From positions 1 through 21,189 of the forward strand of contig JAXHUE010000032.1 in NCBI GenBank assembly GCA_034189655.1: 21,189 bases of DNA. The letters are read 5' to 3'. Positions within the stretch are counted from its first letter, which is position 1. Each line of letters begins with the position of its first letter. The translations under genes and the position numbers were made by a program. This document shows positions 1 to 7,896 of this stretch, in pieces. A model generated the notes under the pieces. The model saw only the letters and a list, made by a program, of their open reading frames with translations. It had not been told where the DNA came from and searched no databases. The DNA comes from JAXHUE01 sp034189655. GTDB lineage: Bacteria > Chloroflexota > Dehalococcoidia > E44-bin15.

Positions 1-1508
1 ACCCGCCAGAGCACCTTCTCGATGGCCCTCTGGTACTGTGCCCCGTCTATGTTTTCAGGCAGAGGGATATTCACATTGTAGCCCTTGCCCGGCCCTTCAC
101 CCTTCTCGTCGGCGAAGCCGCTGAAGTAGGGGTAGGCAAAGCTCGGGTGCCCATGGATCGATATGGTCAAGACGTCGGAGCGCCTGTAGAATATCTGCTG
201 CTGGCCATTCCCGTGGTGGTAGTCGATATCGAGGATGGCGACCTTCCCATACTTGCTCAAGTGCTCCGCCGCTACCGCCACCGAGTTGAAATAGCAGAAC
301 CCACCGAAGGCAGCGCGTTCAGCGTGGTGCCCCGGTGGGCGTACCAGGGCATAGGCCAGGCGACTGCCTCCCAGTACCTGCATTGCCGCCGTCAGTGCGC
401 AGTCCACCGCCCTCCTCGCCGCCAGATAGGCGTTGCGGTTTATCGGGGTAAACGTATCGATGCAGTAGTACCCGGCGCGGATGGGCAGCACCTTGGGAGG
501 GCGCGCCTTGTTGCGGATGGGGAAGACGTAGGGGTATATAGACTGTCCAGGCTCCAGGTTGGTGCAGACCGTCTTGAAGTAGTCTATGTATCCCCGGTCG
601 TGGACGGCCTCTATGTAGCCTTCGGCGAAGTGCCGCGGGGCGACCCTGTGGAACAGCTCCGTCTTCTCCAGCTCGTTTAAGATGGTCTCTATCCTCACCG
701 GCGACTCAACGTACCCGCGCTCCTCAATGTGGTGGATGGCGTGCCTGTCGTTGACAAGGAGCACAATACGTCTGTCAACCGGAATGTGCCGCCCCACTGG
801 AATGGCGACCTGCTTCTTGATGTATCGCGGCCCCCTGAGCGTGACCGGGTCATCTTTGAACGACTCGACAACCATGTCAACATAGCCGGGAGGGCACACG
901 CCTTTATACTTCCGCTCCAGGATGGCGCGGACAATGGTCTTTGCCGTCTCACGCGGTAACTCTGTGTCCTGTCCAAGGTTGTCATACACCAGGTAGGGCG
1001 GGTTATCGGCCCCGTCCCTGACCGGGGTCTCATAGGCAGTGTTGGCGATGGGGCGGGCACCATACCTCTCGTAGAAGCGCAGCCGGGACGCATTCTGCTT
1101 TCGTATCTCAGGGTCACGGCTCAGCTTGGGGTCATCCGGGAGACACTCAAAGAAGAGCCCGATGGTGTTTAAGTAGAGCGCCTCCTCACGCACTCGCTCG
1201 TAGAGGGCGCCTCCTATGCCGCCGCCCGTCTTCTGACCGGCTGCGGATATGTATTCCAGGTAGCAGAACTTGAGGACAGGCTCGTGGAAGAGGAGGGCAA
1301 AGCCGTCCACCTGCTCCCTCGGCCCTTCGACCACGAACAGGATGGAGCGGAAACGATGTTTCAAAGGGTTGCGTAGCTGGTCAGGTAGCTTGGCGATATC
1401 CCTCTTGGACAGGCTGGGGAACTGGGCCCGCAGTATCCCCTGAACCCCAGCTATCGCATCTGCGTCTGCCGGGGTGGTATCGTCGTAGACACGGCGTATA
1501 CGAAACAT
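1..1508 (-). CDS. GNAT acetyltransferase-histone deacetylase fusion protein (3' end beyond window)
   Basis: About 502 codons are visible and the gene runs off the left edge. Residues 1 to about 200 are GNAT-like, with an acetyl-CoA loop (GQKTGGGIGG) and the late motif SRLRFYERYGA. From about residue 240 the protein is a histone deacetylase / acetylpolyamine amidohydrolase domain: VRPPGHHAE with the active-site pair His394-His395, then DIDYHHGNG with likely zinc ligands Asp429 and His431. The third zinc ligand is expected beyond the edge. Members of this family hydrolyse N-acetyl amides of lysine, polyamines or related amines, so one polypeptide may both add and remove acetyl groups. The ATG at 1508 has AAAGG just upstream and lies 14 nt after the M20 gene, so it is the last visible gene of the kamA operon. 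Given the context, a small-molecule amine or beta-lysine derivative is a likelier substrate than a protein (inference). Confidence 0.9.
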   Translation of the reverse strand, partial: MFRIRRVYDDTTPADADAIAGVQGILRAQFPSLSKRDIAKLPDQLRNPLKHRFRSILFVVEGPREQVDGFALLFHEPVLKFCYLEYISAAGQKTGGGIGGALYERVREEALYLNTIGLFFECLPDDPKLSRDPEIRKQNASRLRFYERYGARPIANTAYETPVRDGADNPPYLVYDNLGQDTELPRETAKTIVRAILERKYKGVCPPGYVDMVVESFKDDPVTLRGPRYIKKQVAIPVGRHIPVDRRIVLLVNDRHAIHHIEERGYVESPVRIETILNELEKTELFHRVAPRHFAEGYIEAVHDRGYIDYFKTVCTNLEPGQSIYPYVFPIRNKARPPKVLPIRAGYYCIDTFTPINRNAYLAARRAVDCALTAAMQVLGGSRLAYALVRPPGHHAERAAFGGFCYFNSVAVAAEHLSKYGKVAILDIDYHHGNGQQQIFYRRSDVLTISIHGHPSFAYPYFSGFADEKGEGPGKGYNVNIPLPENIDGAQYQRAIEKVLWR

Positions 1509-1522
1509 GGCCTTTATCTAGC

Positions 1523-2644
1523 TCACAGAGACAGGGCTAAACGCAGGTAGACCTCAGCCGCCTGCACTATCTGCTGGAAGGATGCCGCCTCCTCTGGGGT
1601 GTGGGCCGCCTCCAGTCGGCCGGGGCCCAGTATAATGGGGTTTATGCCCGCAGACCAGAGCACATTGCCGTCAGAATGGCTCCTGAAGTCTTGCAGCTCC
1701 CACGGCAGAGACGATGCCTCGTAGACCTCTCTCAGCTTTTTAACCATGGGCCTCTCTTGAGAAAGCTGGTAGCCTGAGTATATGTTCTCGAAGTCCAGCC
1801 GGGCATCCAAGCCCGGTATGTCCTCTGCCGCCGCTTCTACCAGTCCCTCCAAGTCCGCCTTGAGCGTATCCACCCTTGAGCTGGGCGGCAGGTGCAGGTC
1901 CAGCCACGCTTCACAGCTATCGGCGACAACGAACTCTCCGGGAAAGCCAGAGAGCTCCCGTATGTTGTAGACAAGCCCCTGCGAGTGCGAGGCAGAGGAC
2001 GCGTACTCGGTAAACCGCAGGAGGAGCTTCAACATGGTCTCGATGGCATTGTGCCCCAGCTCAGGCATGGCAGAGTGGGCCCTCTTACCCCTGGTACGCA
2101 CCATGACCTCTAAATAGCTGTAGTGACCGAGACAGGGTATCAGATTAGTGGGCTCGCCGATGACCGCCCAGGGGAAGCCGTAGTCCTGGATCAGGGCCCT
2201 GGCCCCTTTGCTGTCCTCCTCCTCGTCGACCACCAGGGCGAGCCCGACAGGGGGAAAGTCACCGCGCCTTTCAGCCAGCACGGTGAATGCCTCCATCATG
2301 GCGGCGCAGCCCCCTTTCATGTCGGCAACCCCCAGGCCGAACATGGTATCTCCTTCCTCGCAGAACCCATAGTCGTCCAGGTCATAGGCAGTGACCGTGT
2401 CCAGGTGTCCCACGAAGCACAGCTCGACCTCATCGCCGTCTCCAGGGAACACGACGAGATTGAAGCGGTTCTCATCCACCTCCTGCCTGACCACCGTGAG
2501 GCCGTGCTTTCTCAAGTGCCTGTAGGCATACTCCACTACTGCCTCCTCTTTACCTGAGGGGCTGTAGATATCCACCAGCTCCTTCAAGAGGCCTTTCAGC
2601 CGGCCGGGCTGGACAGAGGCTGACTGGCTATCGCTCGCTCTCAT
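1523..2644 (-). CDS. M20-family metallopeptidase/deacylase (ArgE/DapE/LysK-like)
   Basis: A zinc-dependent amidohydrolase of the M20 family, which removes acyl or aminoacyl groups from amino acids and small peptides. Counting from the ATG at 2644, metal and catalytic motifs are all present: GHLDTV (His80, Asp82), GVADMKGG (Asp108 as bridging ligand), DEEED (general base Glu141, ligand Glu142), GEPT (Glu164) and a C-terminal AHTPEE. The dimerisation domain lies in between (RGKRAHSAMPELG). There is no signal peptide, so it is cytoplasmic. The ATG at 2644 has GAGGTGA about 10 nt upstream; a GTG at 2659 in frame is an alternative start with a poorer ribosome site. It overlaps the preceding GNAT gene by 17 nt, so the two are probably translationally coupled. 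It may de-acetylate or cleave the product of the neighbouring acetyltransferases or ATP-grasp ligases. The exact substrate cannot be assigned. Confidence 0.9.
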   Translation of the reverse strand: MRASDSQSASVQPGRLKGLLKELVDIYSPSGKEEAVVEYAYRHLRKHGLTVVRQEVDENRFNLVVFPGDGDEVELCFVGHLDTVTAYDLDDYGFCEEGDTMFGLGVADMKGGCAAMMEAFTVLAERRGDFPPVGLALVVDEEEDSKGARALIQDYGFPWAVIGEPTNLIPCLGHYSYLEVMVRTRGKRAHSAMPELGHNAIETMLKLLLRFTEYASSASHSQGLVYNIRELSGFPGEFVVADSCEAWLDLHLPPSSRVDTLKADLEGLVEAAAEDIPGLDARLDFENIYSGYQLSQERPMVKKLREVYEASSLPWELQDFRSHSDGNVLWSAGINPIILGPGRLEAAHTPEEAASFQQIVQAAEVYLRLALSL

Positions 2645-3218
2645 CGTCGGGTCGCTCACCTCGCGTTTTTCGTGGCCTCCCTGGAGAGGGGGCAGTGGCG
2701 GATTTGCCCGGCTCCGGGACCTTCTTGCCCGGGCGTGTCAAGGTCTTGGCCAACCACACGTGCTGCCTGCGCTGGGAGAAGCCCAGTGCCTGGAAGAAGC
2801 TGATGGCCCCCCGATTGTTCGCCTCGGTGTCGGCGATGATCATCCTCACCCCGTCTTCTCGCATCCTCTCCTCCAGCCTGCGATAGAGACGGAGCCCCAG
2901 GCTGCTCCTCTGGGAGGCCTTGTCGATCCCTATCCAGCTCAAGTAGCCGTACCTCTTCCAGGCGGTACCCTCCTTCTCAACGGTGGTGGCCAGCACGAAG
3001 CCAACGATCTTCCCATCGGCCTCGGCCACCAGGCAGTAGTCCGGGTCAGAGGTGAAGTGGTCAGTCACCTCATAGGGGTCCCAGGTGCGGTACAGGATGG
3101 GCAGCTCTTCGCTGGTGAAGAGCTCTTCGCCCAGGTGGTAGACGGCGCTTACGTCGTCTATCTCCATCTGCCTGATGGCTATCTCGGGCCTCTTTCTACG
3201 TCCGTTCTCCTGTGACAT
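2628..3218 (-). CDS. GNAT-family N-acetyltransferase (second in operon)
   Basis: About 196 residues. The GNAT fold covers residues 13-160: a beta1 start (IAIRQMEIDDVSAV), YCLVAEADGKIVGFVLAT as beta2-beta4, the acetyl-CoA motif around residues 100-112 (ASQRSSLGLRLY) and NNRGAISFFQALGF as the late helix-strand. Beyond residue 160 is a basic, Pro-rich tail that need not be structured. It resembles RimI-like amine acetyltransferases, but the acceptor is not recognisable. I chose the ATG at 3218, which has GGGGGA 3 nt upstream; a TTG at 3233 would add five residues but would remove that ribosome site from the leader. It overlaps the M20 gene and follows MarC by 63 nt, a gap holding a possible internal promoter and a hairpin. 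Confidence 0.87.
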   Translation of the reverse strand: MSQENGRRKRPEIAIRQMEIDDVSAVYHLGEELFTSEELPILYRTWDPYEVTDHFTSDPDYCLVAEADGKIVGFVLATTVEKEGTAWKRYGYLSWIGIDKASQRSSLGLRLYRRLEERMREDGVRMIIADTEANNRGAISFFQALGFSQRRQHVWLAKTLTRPGKKVPEPGKSATAPSPGRPRKTRGERPDDESER

Positions 3219-3245
3219 ACGTCCCCCAACCAATTCGTGCGCGAC

Positions 3246-3280
3246 TACCAGGGCCGGGCCTGCCGGGCATAGCCCTGGCC
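3246..3280 (-). other. GC-rich hairpin in the MarC-GNAT gap
   Basis: CCAGGGC at 3248-3254 pairs perfectly with GCCCTGG at 3272-3278. There is no following U tract on the minus strand, so this is not a convincing intrinsic terminator. It would lie in the leader of any transcript started at the internal extended -10 and could affect RNA stability or translation of the downstream GNAT. Confidence 0.35.
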
Positions 3281-3281
3281 C

Positions 3282-3872
3282 TTAAATTATACCAGCCAGG
3301 CCAAGCCCACTGATAATCATGTTCACCGCTATGGCCGCCAGCAGCAGGCTGAACACCCTCGATATCGCCTTGAGCCCACCCTTCCCCATGAGGCGGACGA
3401 TAAAGTCGCTCGAGAGGAAGATGACCCAGGTGAGCAGCATGTTCAGGCCAAAAGAGATGAGGACAACGTAGAGAGGAAACTGGCTCACCAGCAGCAGAAG
3501 GGTGGTGACGGTAGCGGGCCCCACGGTGAGCGGGGTGCCGATGGGCACCACGGCCACCATCTCCTCCTTCACCGCCTCTACCATCCTGCCCGTGGTCATG
3601 TACTTAATGGACAGGACCAGAAGGATGAGTCCCCCGGCGATGGCAAAGGAGCCTACAGAGATGCCCAGTAGCTGCAGTATAAACTGGCCGAAAAAGAGAA
3701 ACACCAGCCCGACCACGGCGGCAGTGAGCGTGGCCACGTGGATCATCCTGCGCCGCTCTTTAGTCGACATCCCCTCGCTCAAGGAGATGACGAAGGGCAG
3801 GTTGCCCAGCGCGTCGATGACTATGAACAGCGGCACGAAGGTCAGTACGAGGCTCTGTAGAATGTCGCCCAT
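3282..3872 (-). CDS. MarC-family integral membrane protein
   Basis: A 196-residue membrane protein with about six hydrophobic segments. It matches the MarC/UPF0056 family in length and in motifs: FVPLFIVIDALGNLPFVISL near the N-terminus, the SVGSFAIAGGLILL stretch, and the central PIGTPLTVGPATVTTLL signature. The family is thought to be a transporter or channel-like membrane protein; no substrate is firmly established. Its ATG at 3872 shares one base with the TAA of the preceding GNAT gene (TAATG), which signals translational coupling. In this operon it is the only membrane protein, so it may export or take up the pathway's product or precursor. That role is inferred from position only. Confidence 0.9.
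   Translation of the reverse strand: MGDILQSLVLTFVPLFIVIDALGNLPFVISLSEGMSTKERRRMIHVATLTAAVVGLVFLFFGQFILQLLGISVGSFAIAGGLILLVLSIKYMTTGRMVEAVKEEMVAVVPIGTPLTVGPATVTTLLLLVSQFPLYVVLISFGLNMLLTWVIFLSSDFIVRLMGKGGLKAISRVFSLLLAAIAVNMIISGLGLAGII
3286..3294 (-). promoter_or_regulatory. possible internal extended -10 promoter
   Basis: The minus strand reads TGGTATAAT, a perfect extended -10 (TGn-TATAAT), at the very end of the MarC gene. No good -35 is present at 17 nt, but extended -10 promoters often do without one. It would transcribe the second GNAT, the M20 gene and the GNAT-deacetylase fusion separately from kamA and the ligases. Confidence 0.4.
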
Positions 3873-4396
3873 TATGCCGGGTATCCTCGCTTGAGCCGGG
3901 GTGTCTTCCCCCGGTCATATCCCAGTCGCTTCTGAAGTATCAGCTTGTCATCCCCAGGGGCATAGAAGTCGGGGACGCGCGCCACCACCTCGTAGCCGTG
4001 ACTGGCGTGAAAGCGCAGGGTCTTCTGGTATGCCGGCGTGGCGGACGTCTCGATGATGGCCAGTCTCCCGTCGGCCCTGGTGATATCCCTCTCTGCGGAC
4101 TCCATCAGCATACCGCCTATGCCCTGTCCCCGCCTCTCCTGGGCCACCGCCTCCCAGTAGAGGTCCCACGTCCCCTCGGCAAGCGGCGTGGGCCCGTAGC
4201 AGATATAGCCCGCTACCGTGGAGTCGACCTCGGCGACGAGGACACGATAGCCAGACCCCATCGGGTCACTCAAGTAGCTATCGATGACCTCCTCGGCTAC
4301 CGCCCACTCATGGGGCTTGAACTCCGGCGTAGCGCGTACTAGTGCCACTACAGTGTGCCTGTCTTCTGGGGCCATGGGTCGAATGGTGGTGTTCAT
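3872..4396 (-). CDS. GNAT-family N-acetyltransferase (first in operon)
   Basis: A complete 174-residue GNAT protein. It starts TTIRPMAPEDRHTVVALV (beta1-alpha1), continues with YRVLVAEVDSTVAGYICYG, has the acetyl-CoA pyrophosphate loop QERRGQGIGG at residues 86-95, and ends with the HASHGYEVVARVPDFY strand region. The ATG at 4396 has a good GGGAGAG ribosome site 5-6 nt upstream. The gene begins inside the 3' end of the second ATP-grasp gene, an unusually long overlap of 89 nt. Next to a lysine aminomutase, a natural comparison is AblB, the beta-lysine N-epsilon-acetyltransferase that makes the osmolyte N-epsilon-acetyl-beta-lysine. I cannot show orthology by eye, and this protein is shorter than AblB, so the acceptor is left open. 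Confidence 0.9.
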   Translation of the reverse strand: MNTTIRPMAPEDRHTVVALVRATPEFKPHEWAVAEEVIDSYLSDPMGSGYRVLVAEVDSTVAGYICYGPTPLAEGTWDLYWEAVAQERRGQGIGGMLMESAERDITRADGRLAIIETSATPAYQKTLRFHASHGYEVVARVPDFYAPGDDKLILQKRLGYDRGKTPRLKRGYPA

Positions 4397-5396
4397 CGCC
4401 TCTCCCGTCGAGGGCCAGCCGCACGATCTCCTCGATGAGCTGGGTATAGGTCATCCCGGATGCCTCCGCCTGGCGCACCGCCCCGGAGCCCGGAGAGATA
4501 TCGGGGTTGGGGTTTATCTCGATAACGTTCAGCCGCCCTTCGCGGTCGAGCCGCATGTCCACCCTGGCATAGCCCCTGCCGCCGAGCAGCCTGAAGGCCG
4601 CCCTCGCCGTCTCGGCGATACGCCCCCGCTCTTCCGGGCCGAGGTCCGCCGGGCAGACCGCCGCGGTGCCTCTGTAGTACAGGCTGTCGGGCTCCCACTT
4701 GGCGGCAAAGGTGAGGACACGGGGCATTCCCGGGGGCAGGGAATAGGCTATCTCGGACACGGGGAGAACGGTGCAACCGGGGTCGCCGAGCACGGTGGCG
4801 TTGAACTCCCGCCCCTCGACGAACTCCTCGACCAGGGCATCGCCACCGTAACGGTCGCTCACCAGTGCGACCTGCCTCTCCAGGGCAGCCGGGTCATAGA
4901 CCACGCTCTGCGGCGACAGCCCGTGGCTGGCATCCTCGCAGCGGGGCTTGACTATGCACGGGTAGCGCAGCCGGAACAGGTGCAGTGCCTGGGGGTCGAG
5001 CACCTGGAAATCAGGTGTCTGGAACCCAGCGCGCGCCAGGACGGCCTTCACCCTGGGCTTATCGAGGGCCAGCCTCAGCATTGGGCCGGTGCAGCCAGTG
5101 CAGGGTATGCCCCTCTGCGACAGGGTCTCCGGCAGCAGCGCCTCGGTCTCAGGGTAGCCACAGAGGCCCTCGAACAGGTTGAACACCAGGTCTGTACGCA
5201 GAGACCGAACTCTCCTCATCGCCCGCGCACGCGGCGGCACCAGCGGGACCAGGACGACATCGAAGCCCAGCTCTCCCAGGGCGCGGTGTACTGCCGTCAC
5301 CGCATCCAGGACACCGAGCACCGCCCTCTCCTCGCCGGCATCGCCGTAGCGGGACGGGCGCGGCTCATTGTAGCAGATAGCTACACTGGCACGCAC
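4308..5396 (-). CDS. ATP-grasp ligase B (D-Ala-D-Ala ligase-like)
   Basis: An ATP-dependent carboxylate-amine ligase of about 362 residues. ATP-grasp features in order: an N-terminal Rossmann-like part ending in DLVFNLFEGL, LDKPRVKAVLARAGFQTP, the ATP lysine in PCIVKPRCEDASHG (Lys150), the hinge LVEEFVEGREF (about 188-198), and the metal-binding C-terminal motif ARVDMRL...VIEINPNPD (Glu293, Asn295). Such enzymes activate a carboxylate as acyl phosphate and couple it to an amine. The start is a GTG at 5396 with GGAG 9 nt upstream; it overlaps ligase A by 16 nt. The sequence differs greatly from ligase A, so the two probably catalyse different steps. The last 30 or so residues (His-, Arg- and Gly-rich) are translated from DNA that also encodes the start of the GNAT and look atypical for the family. 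Confidence 0.9.
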   Translation of the reverse strand: MRASVAICYNEPRPSRYGDAGEERAVLGVLDAVTAVHRALGELGFDVVLVPLVPPRARAMRRVRSLRTDLVFNLFEGLCGYPETEALLPETLSQRGIPCTGCTGPMLRLALDKPRVKAVLARAGFQTPDFQVLDPQALHLFRLRYPCIVKPRCEDASHGLSPQSVVYDPAALERQVALVSDRYGGDALVEEFVEGREFNATVLGDPGCTVLPVSEIAYSLPPGMPRVLTFAAKWEPDSLYYRGTAAVCPADLGPEERGRIAETARAAFRLLGGRGYARVDMRLDREGRLNVIEINPNPDISPGSGAVRQAEASGMTYTQLIEEIVRLALDGRGDEHHHSTHGPRRQAHCSGTSTRYAGVQAP

Positions 5397-6385
5397 TGCG
5401 GATATCTCCCGAGCGCGGCGTCCAGCACTGCAGCGATGAGCTCTCTGTGAGTCCACCCCAGCTCTTTTGCCATGATGACCAGGTCGCTGTGGTTGCCCAG
5501 CCCGGGCAGTGGGTTTATCTCCAGGAAGTAGGGCACCCCCCCCGCGCTGACCCTGAAGTCAAGCCGGGCGAAGTCGCGGCACCCCAGGGCCTTGTAGGCC
5601 TTCAGGGCGCCGGCCTCCAGGCCGTGCAACACCTTCCGGTCGAGGCGGGCAGGACACTCGTAGTCGACAAGGTCAAGGTAGTTGCGCTTCACCTCGATGG
5701 AGTAGACGAAGTAGCGCTCCCTCACCCTGGGGAGCACGCGCATCACGCCCAGCACCCTGGGCACCTGGTTGCCTATGACCCCCACCGTGACCTCGTCACC
5801 GGCGATGAACTCCTCCATCATCACCGGCTGCCGATATCCCTCGAGCAGGCCCTCGATGGTCTCGAGCGCCTGCCTGGAGTCTTCCACCACTGACGTGAGG
5901 CGCACCCCCTTGCTTGAGCCTTCGTGCGCCGGCTTGACGATGGCGGGGAAGGGAAAGCCGCGGCCGTCCAGTGCCTTGAGCCCCTGCCTGTCTTCGATCA
6001 CGCGCCACCTGGGGGTGCGCACCCCTGCCGACTGGGCCAGCCTTTTGGTGAGCGGCTTGTCCAGGCACACGGCGAGACACTGTGGGTCTGAGCCGGAGTA
6101 GGGGATGGCGAGCATCTCCAGGACCGAGGGCACCTGGGCCTCGCGGCTGCGGTGGTTGCCTCGCCCCTCGGCGATGTTGAACACGAAGTCCAGCCTCTCG
6201 CGGAGGACGTTCTCCAGGAACTCCCTGCCGCCGCCGAGCATGACCACCGTGTGCCCCCCGGCCTCAAGGGACGCCGCGATGAGCTCCACGGTCTCCGCGG
6301 AGTCGTACTCCTCCAGTGCATCGTCGCAGCCTGCCTGCCGTACCGGGAGCCCCTCTTTAAGATCGTACGACAACCCTATCCGCAT
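5381..6385 (-). CDS. ATP-grasp ligase A (D-Ala-D-Ala ligase-like)
   Basis: A 334-residue ATP-grasp ligase. It begins MRIGLSYDLKEG and has DFVFNIAEGRGNHRSREA (about 66-83), a position where true Ddl enzymes have a similar motif. Next come SVLEMLAIPYSGSDP, LDKPLTKRLA, the ATP lysine in AIVKPAHEGSSKGV (Lys151), EEFIAGDEVTVGV, and the metal motif ARLDFR...YFLEINPLPGLG (Glu289, Asn291). The fold matches D-Ala-D-Ala ligases, but the genome context (no mur genes) and the second, divergent copy argue against a housekeeping cell-wall role. I take the ATG at 6385, where recognisable family sequence begins; upstream in-frame codons to 6595 read as out-of-frame kamA. It overlaps kamA by 29 nt. Joining beta-lysine to another amino acid is the favoured guess. 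Confidence 0.9.
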   Translation of the reverse strand: MRIGLSYDLKEGLPVRQAGCDDALEEYDSAETVELIAASLEAGGHTVVMLGGGREFLENVLRERLDFVFNIAEGRGNHRSREAQVPSVLEMLAIPYSGSDPQCLAVCLDKPLTKRLAQSAGVRTPRWRVIEDRQGLKALDGRGFPFPAIVKPAHEGSSKGVRLTSVVEDSRQALETIEGLLEGYRQPVMMEEFIAGDEVTVGVIGNQVPRVLGVMRVLPRVRERYFVYSIEVKRNYLDLVDYECPARLDRKVLHGLEAGALKAYKALGCRDFARLDFRVSAGGVPYFLEINPLPGLGNHSDLVIMAKELGWTHRELIAAVLDAALGRYPQCVPV

Positions 6386-7748
6386 CCCTGACCCCTTCCA
6401 GCTCCGATATGGCCCCTCCCGCGACAGCGGCGCCCACGGCATCGACGGCCGGGCCCACCGCTCCGACACCTGTCTCCTCGTGCACCTGCCTTGCCGGGTT
6501 GCGGTAGCGGAATATGCGGCCCTCGTAGTTCCGCAAGACCAGCTCGTCCTCGGTCTGCGCCACGACGTAGTCCGGCTGCAGAGGTACCTTGCCACCGCCC
6601 TGGGGGAGGTCGACGACGAAGACGGGAACGGCCAGCCCCGAGGTGTGGCCGCGCATCCCCTCGATTATCTTAATGCCCACCTCCACAGGCGTGCGCAGGT
6701 GCTCGGTGCCCTGCACCTCGTCACACTGGAAGAGATAGTAGGGGCGCACCTTGCTCCGGAGAAGCCCGTGACACAGCTCTGTCTGTGCCCCGGCGCTGTC
6801 GTTGATCCCGCGCAGCAGGACGGACTGGTTGTTAATCGGAACGCCGCTCCGCGCCAGGCGGTCGCAGGCGTCCGCAGCCTCCGGTGTTATCTCCCGGACG
6901 TGGTTGAAGTGGGTGTTCACCCATATCGGCCCGTATTCGGATAGCATGGCGCACAGCTCGGAGTCTATGCGCTGCGGCAGCACCACGGGGAACCTGGTGC
7001 CGATACGGATGATCTCCACGTGACCGATCTCCCTTATCCTGGAGATGATGTCCTCCAGTCGAGGGGTGGAAAGCGTGAGGGGGTCGCCGCCTGAGATGAC
7101 GACATCCCTGATGGCCCTGTGCTGGCGTATGTAGGCCAGTATGGCCTCGACTTCGGCAGGGGTCCGCACCCAGCCGCCATTCTTCCACTCTCTCTTGCGG
7201 GTGCAGTGGCGGCAGAGCACGGGGCAGATGTCGGTGAGCACCACAAGCGCGCGGTCGGGGTAGCGGTGTACCAGGCCGGGGACCACGGAGTCCCCCTTTT
7301 CATCCAGCGGGTCCTCCACCCCCATCGAAGACATGGTCATCTCAAGGACAGAAGGTATGGCCTGCTTTCTAATCGGGTCTTCGGGGTCGTCGGGGTCTAT
7401 CAGCGACAGGTAGTAGGGTGAAACCGAGATGGGGTAGCGCATGGTGACCAGCCTGAGCTGCGCCTGCTCTTCAGCAGAGAGGGGGATGAACTGTGCCAGC
7501 CGCTCGATGCTGGTGATCCTGTTCCGGAACTGCCACTTCCAGTCACGCCAGTTGACATCTGGGATGTCACTGAAGAGCCTGTGTCTGCCGGTATCTGCCT
7601 TACTTGGAGGTTCATCCTCCACCCTGGTGGGCATGGCAGACCTGCCGGGAGGTCCCTCTCCTGTATCCTGGTTGCCTTGGCCCTGCGCACAGCCGTTTTC
7701 TGACCTGCGCGTGAACCTGACATCGGCTTGTGTCGATAGTGTCCTCAA
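6357..7748 (-). CDS. kamA: lysine 2,3-aminomutase (radical SAM, PLP)
   Basis: Converts L-lysine to L-beta-lysine with S-adenosylmethionine, a 4Fe-4S cluster and PLP. Counting from the TTG at 7748, the cluster motif is CPVLCRHC (Cys175, Cys179, Cys182), followed by SGGDPLTLS. The PLP lysine is Lys387 in DLPQGGGKVPL. The two aspartates that bind the lysine side-chain amine in the clostridial enzyme are kept (Asp343 in QCDEVQGTEH, Asp380 in VVDLPQ), whereas glutamate 2,3-aminomutases replace them. The core begins around LFSDIPDVNWRDWKWQ, as in clostridial KamA. The TTG start has GGGAGAG 6 nt upstream; an ATG at 7634 in frame is an alternative giving a shorter leader. An Ala/Gly/Val-rich tail of about 40 residues follows the core and overlaps ligase A. 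First gene of the operon. Confidence 0.93.
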   Translation of the reverse strand: MRTLSTQADVRFTRRSENGCAQGQGNQDTGEGPPGRSAMPTRVEDEPPSKADTGRHRLFSDIPDVNWRDWKWQFRNRITSIERLAQFIPLSAEEQAQLRLVTMRYPISVSPYYLSLIDPDDPEDPIRKQAIPSVLEMTMSSMGVEDPLDEKGDSVVPGLVHRYPDRALVVLTDICPVLCRHCTRKREWKNGGWVRTPAEVEAILAYIRQHRAIRDVVISGGDPLTLSTPRLEDIISRIREIGHVEIIRIGTRFPVVLPQRIDSELCAMLSEYGPIWVNTHFNHVREITPEAADACDRLARSGVPINNQSVLLRGINDSAGAQTELCHGLLRSKVRPYYLFQCDEVQGTEHLRTPVEVGIKIIEGMRGHTSGLAVPVFVVDLPQGGGKVPLQPDYVVAQTEDELVLRNYEGRIFRYRNPARQVHEETGVGAVGPAVDAVGAAVAGGAISELEGVRDADRVVVRS

Positions 7749-7896
7749 CTCATTCTCTCCCGTAGTCAGAGGTAGTCGATACCAAAAGGACCCACCGGAC
7801 CACTATACCCACTACACCTTTTATTGGCTGTCCCCCTTTCTTTTTGCAGCTCCTGGGCGATATATGGAACTCATAGACCTAACTGTATAATCATGC

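Noticed and set aside
4284..5450. Plus-strand open frame opposite ligase B
   Set aside because: The opposite strand carries full ATP-grasp motifs; this frame has none.
5381..6385. Housekeeping D-alanine-D-alanine ligase (ddl)
   Set aside because: The fold fits but the operon has no cell-wall genes and contains a second divergent ligase and kamA, so the symbol is not justified.
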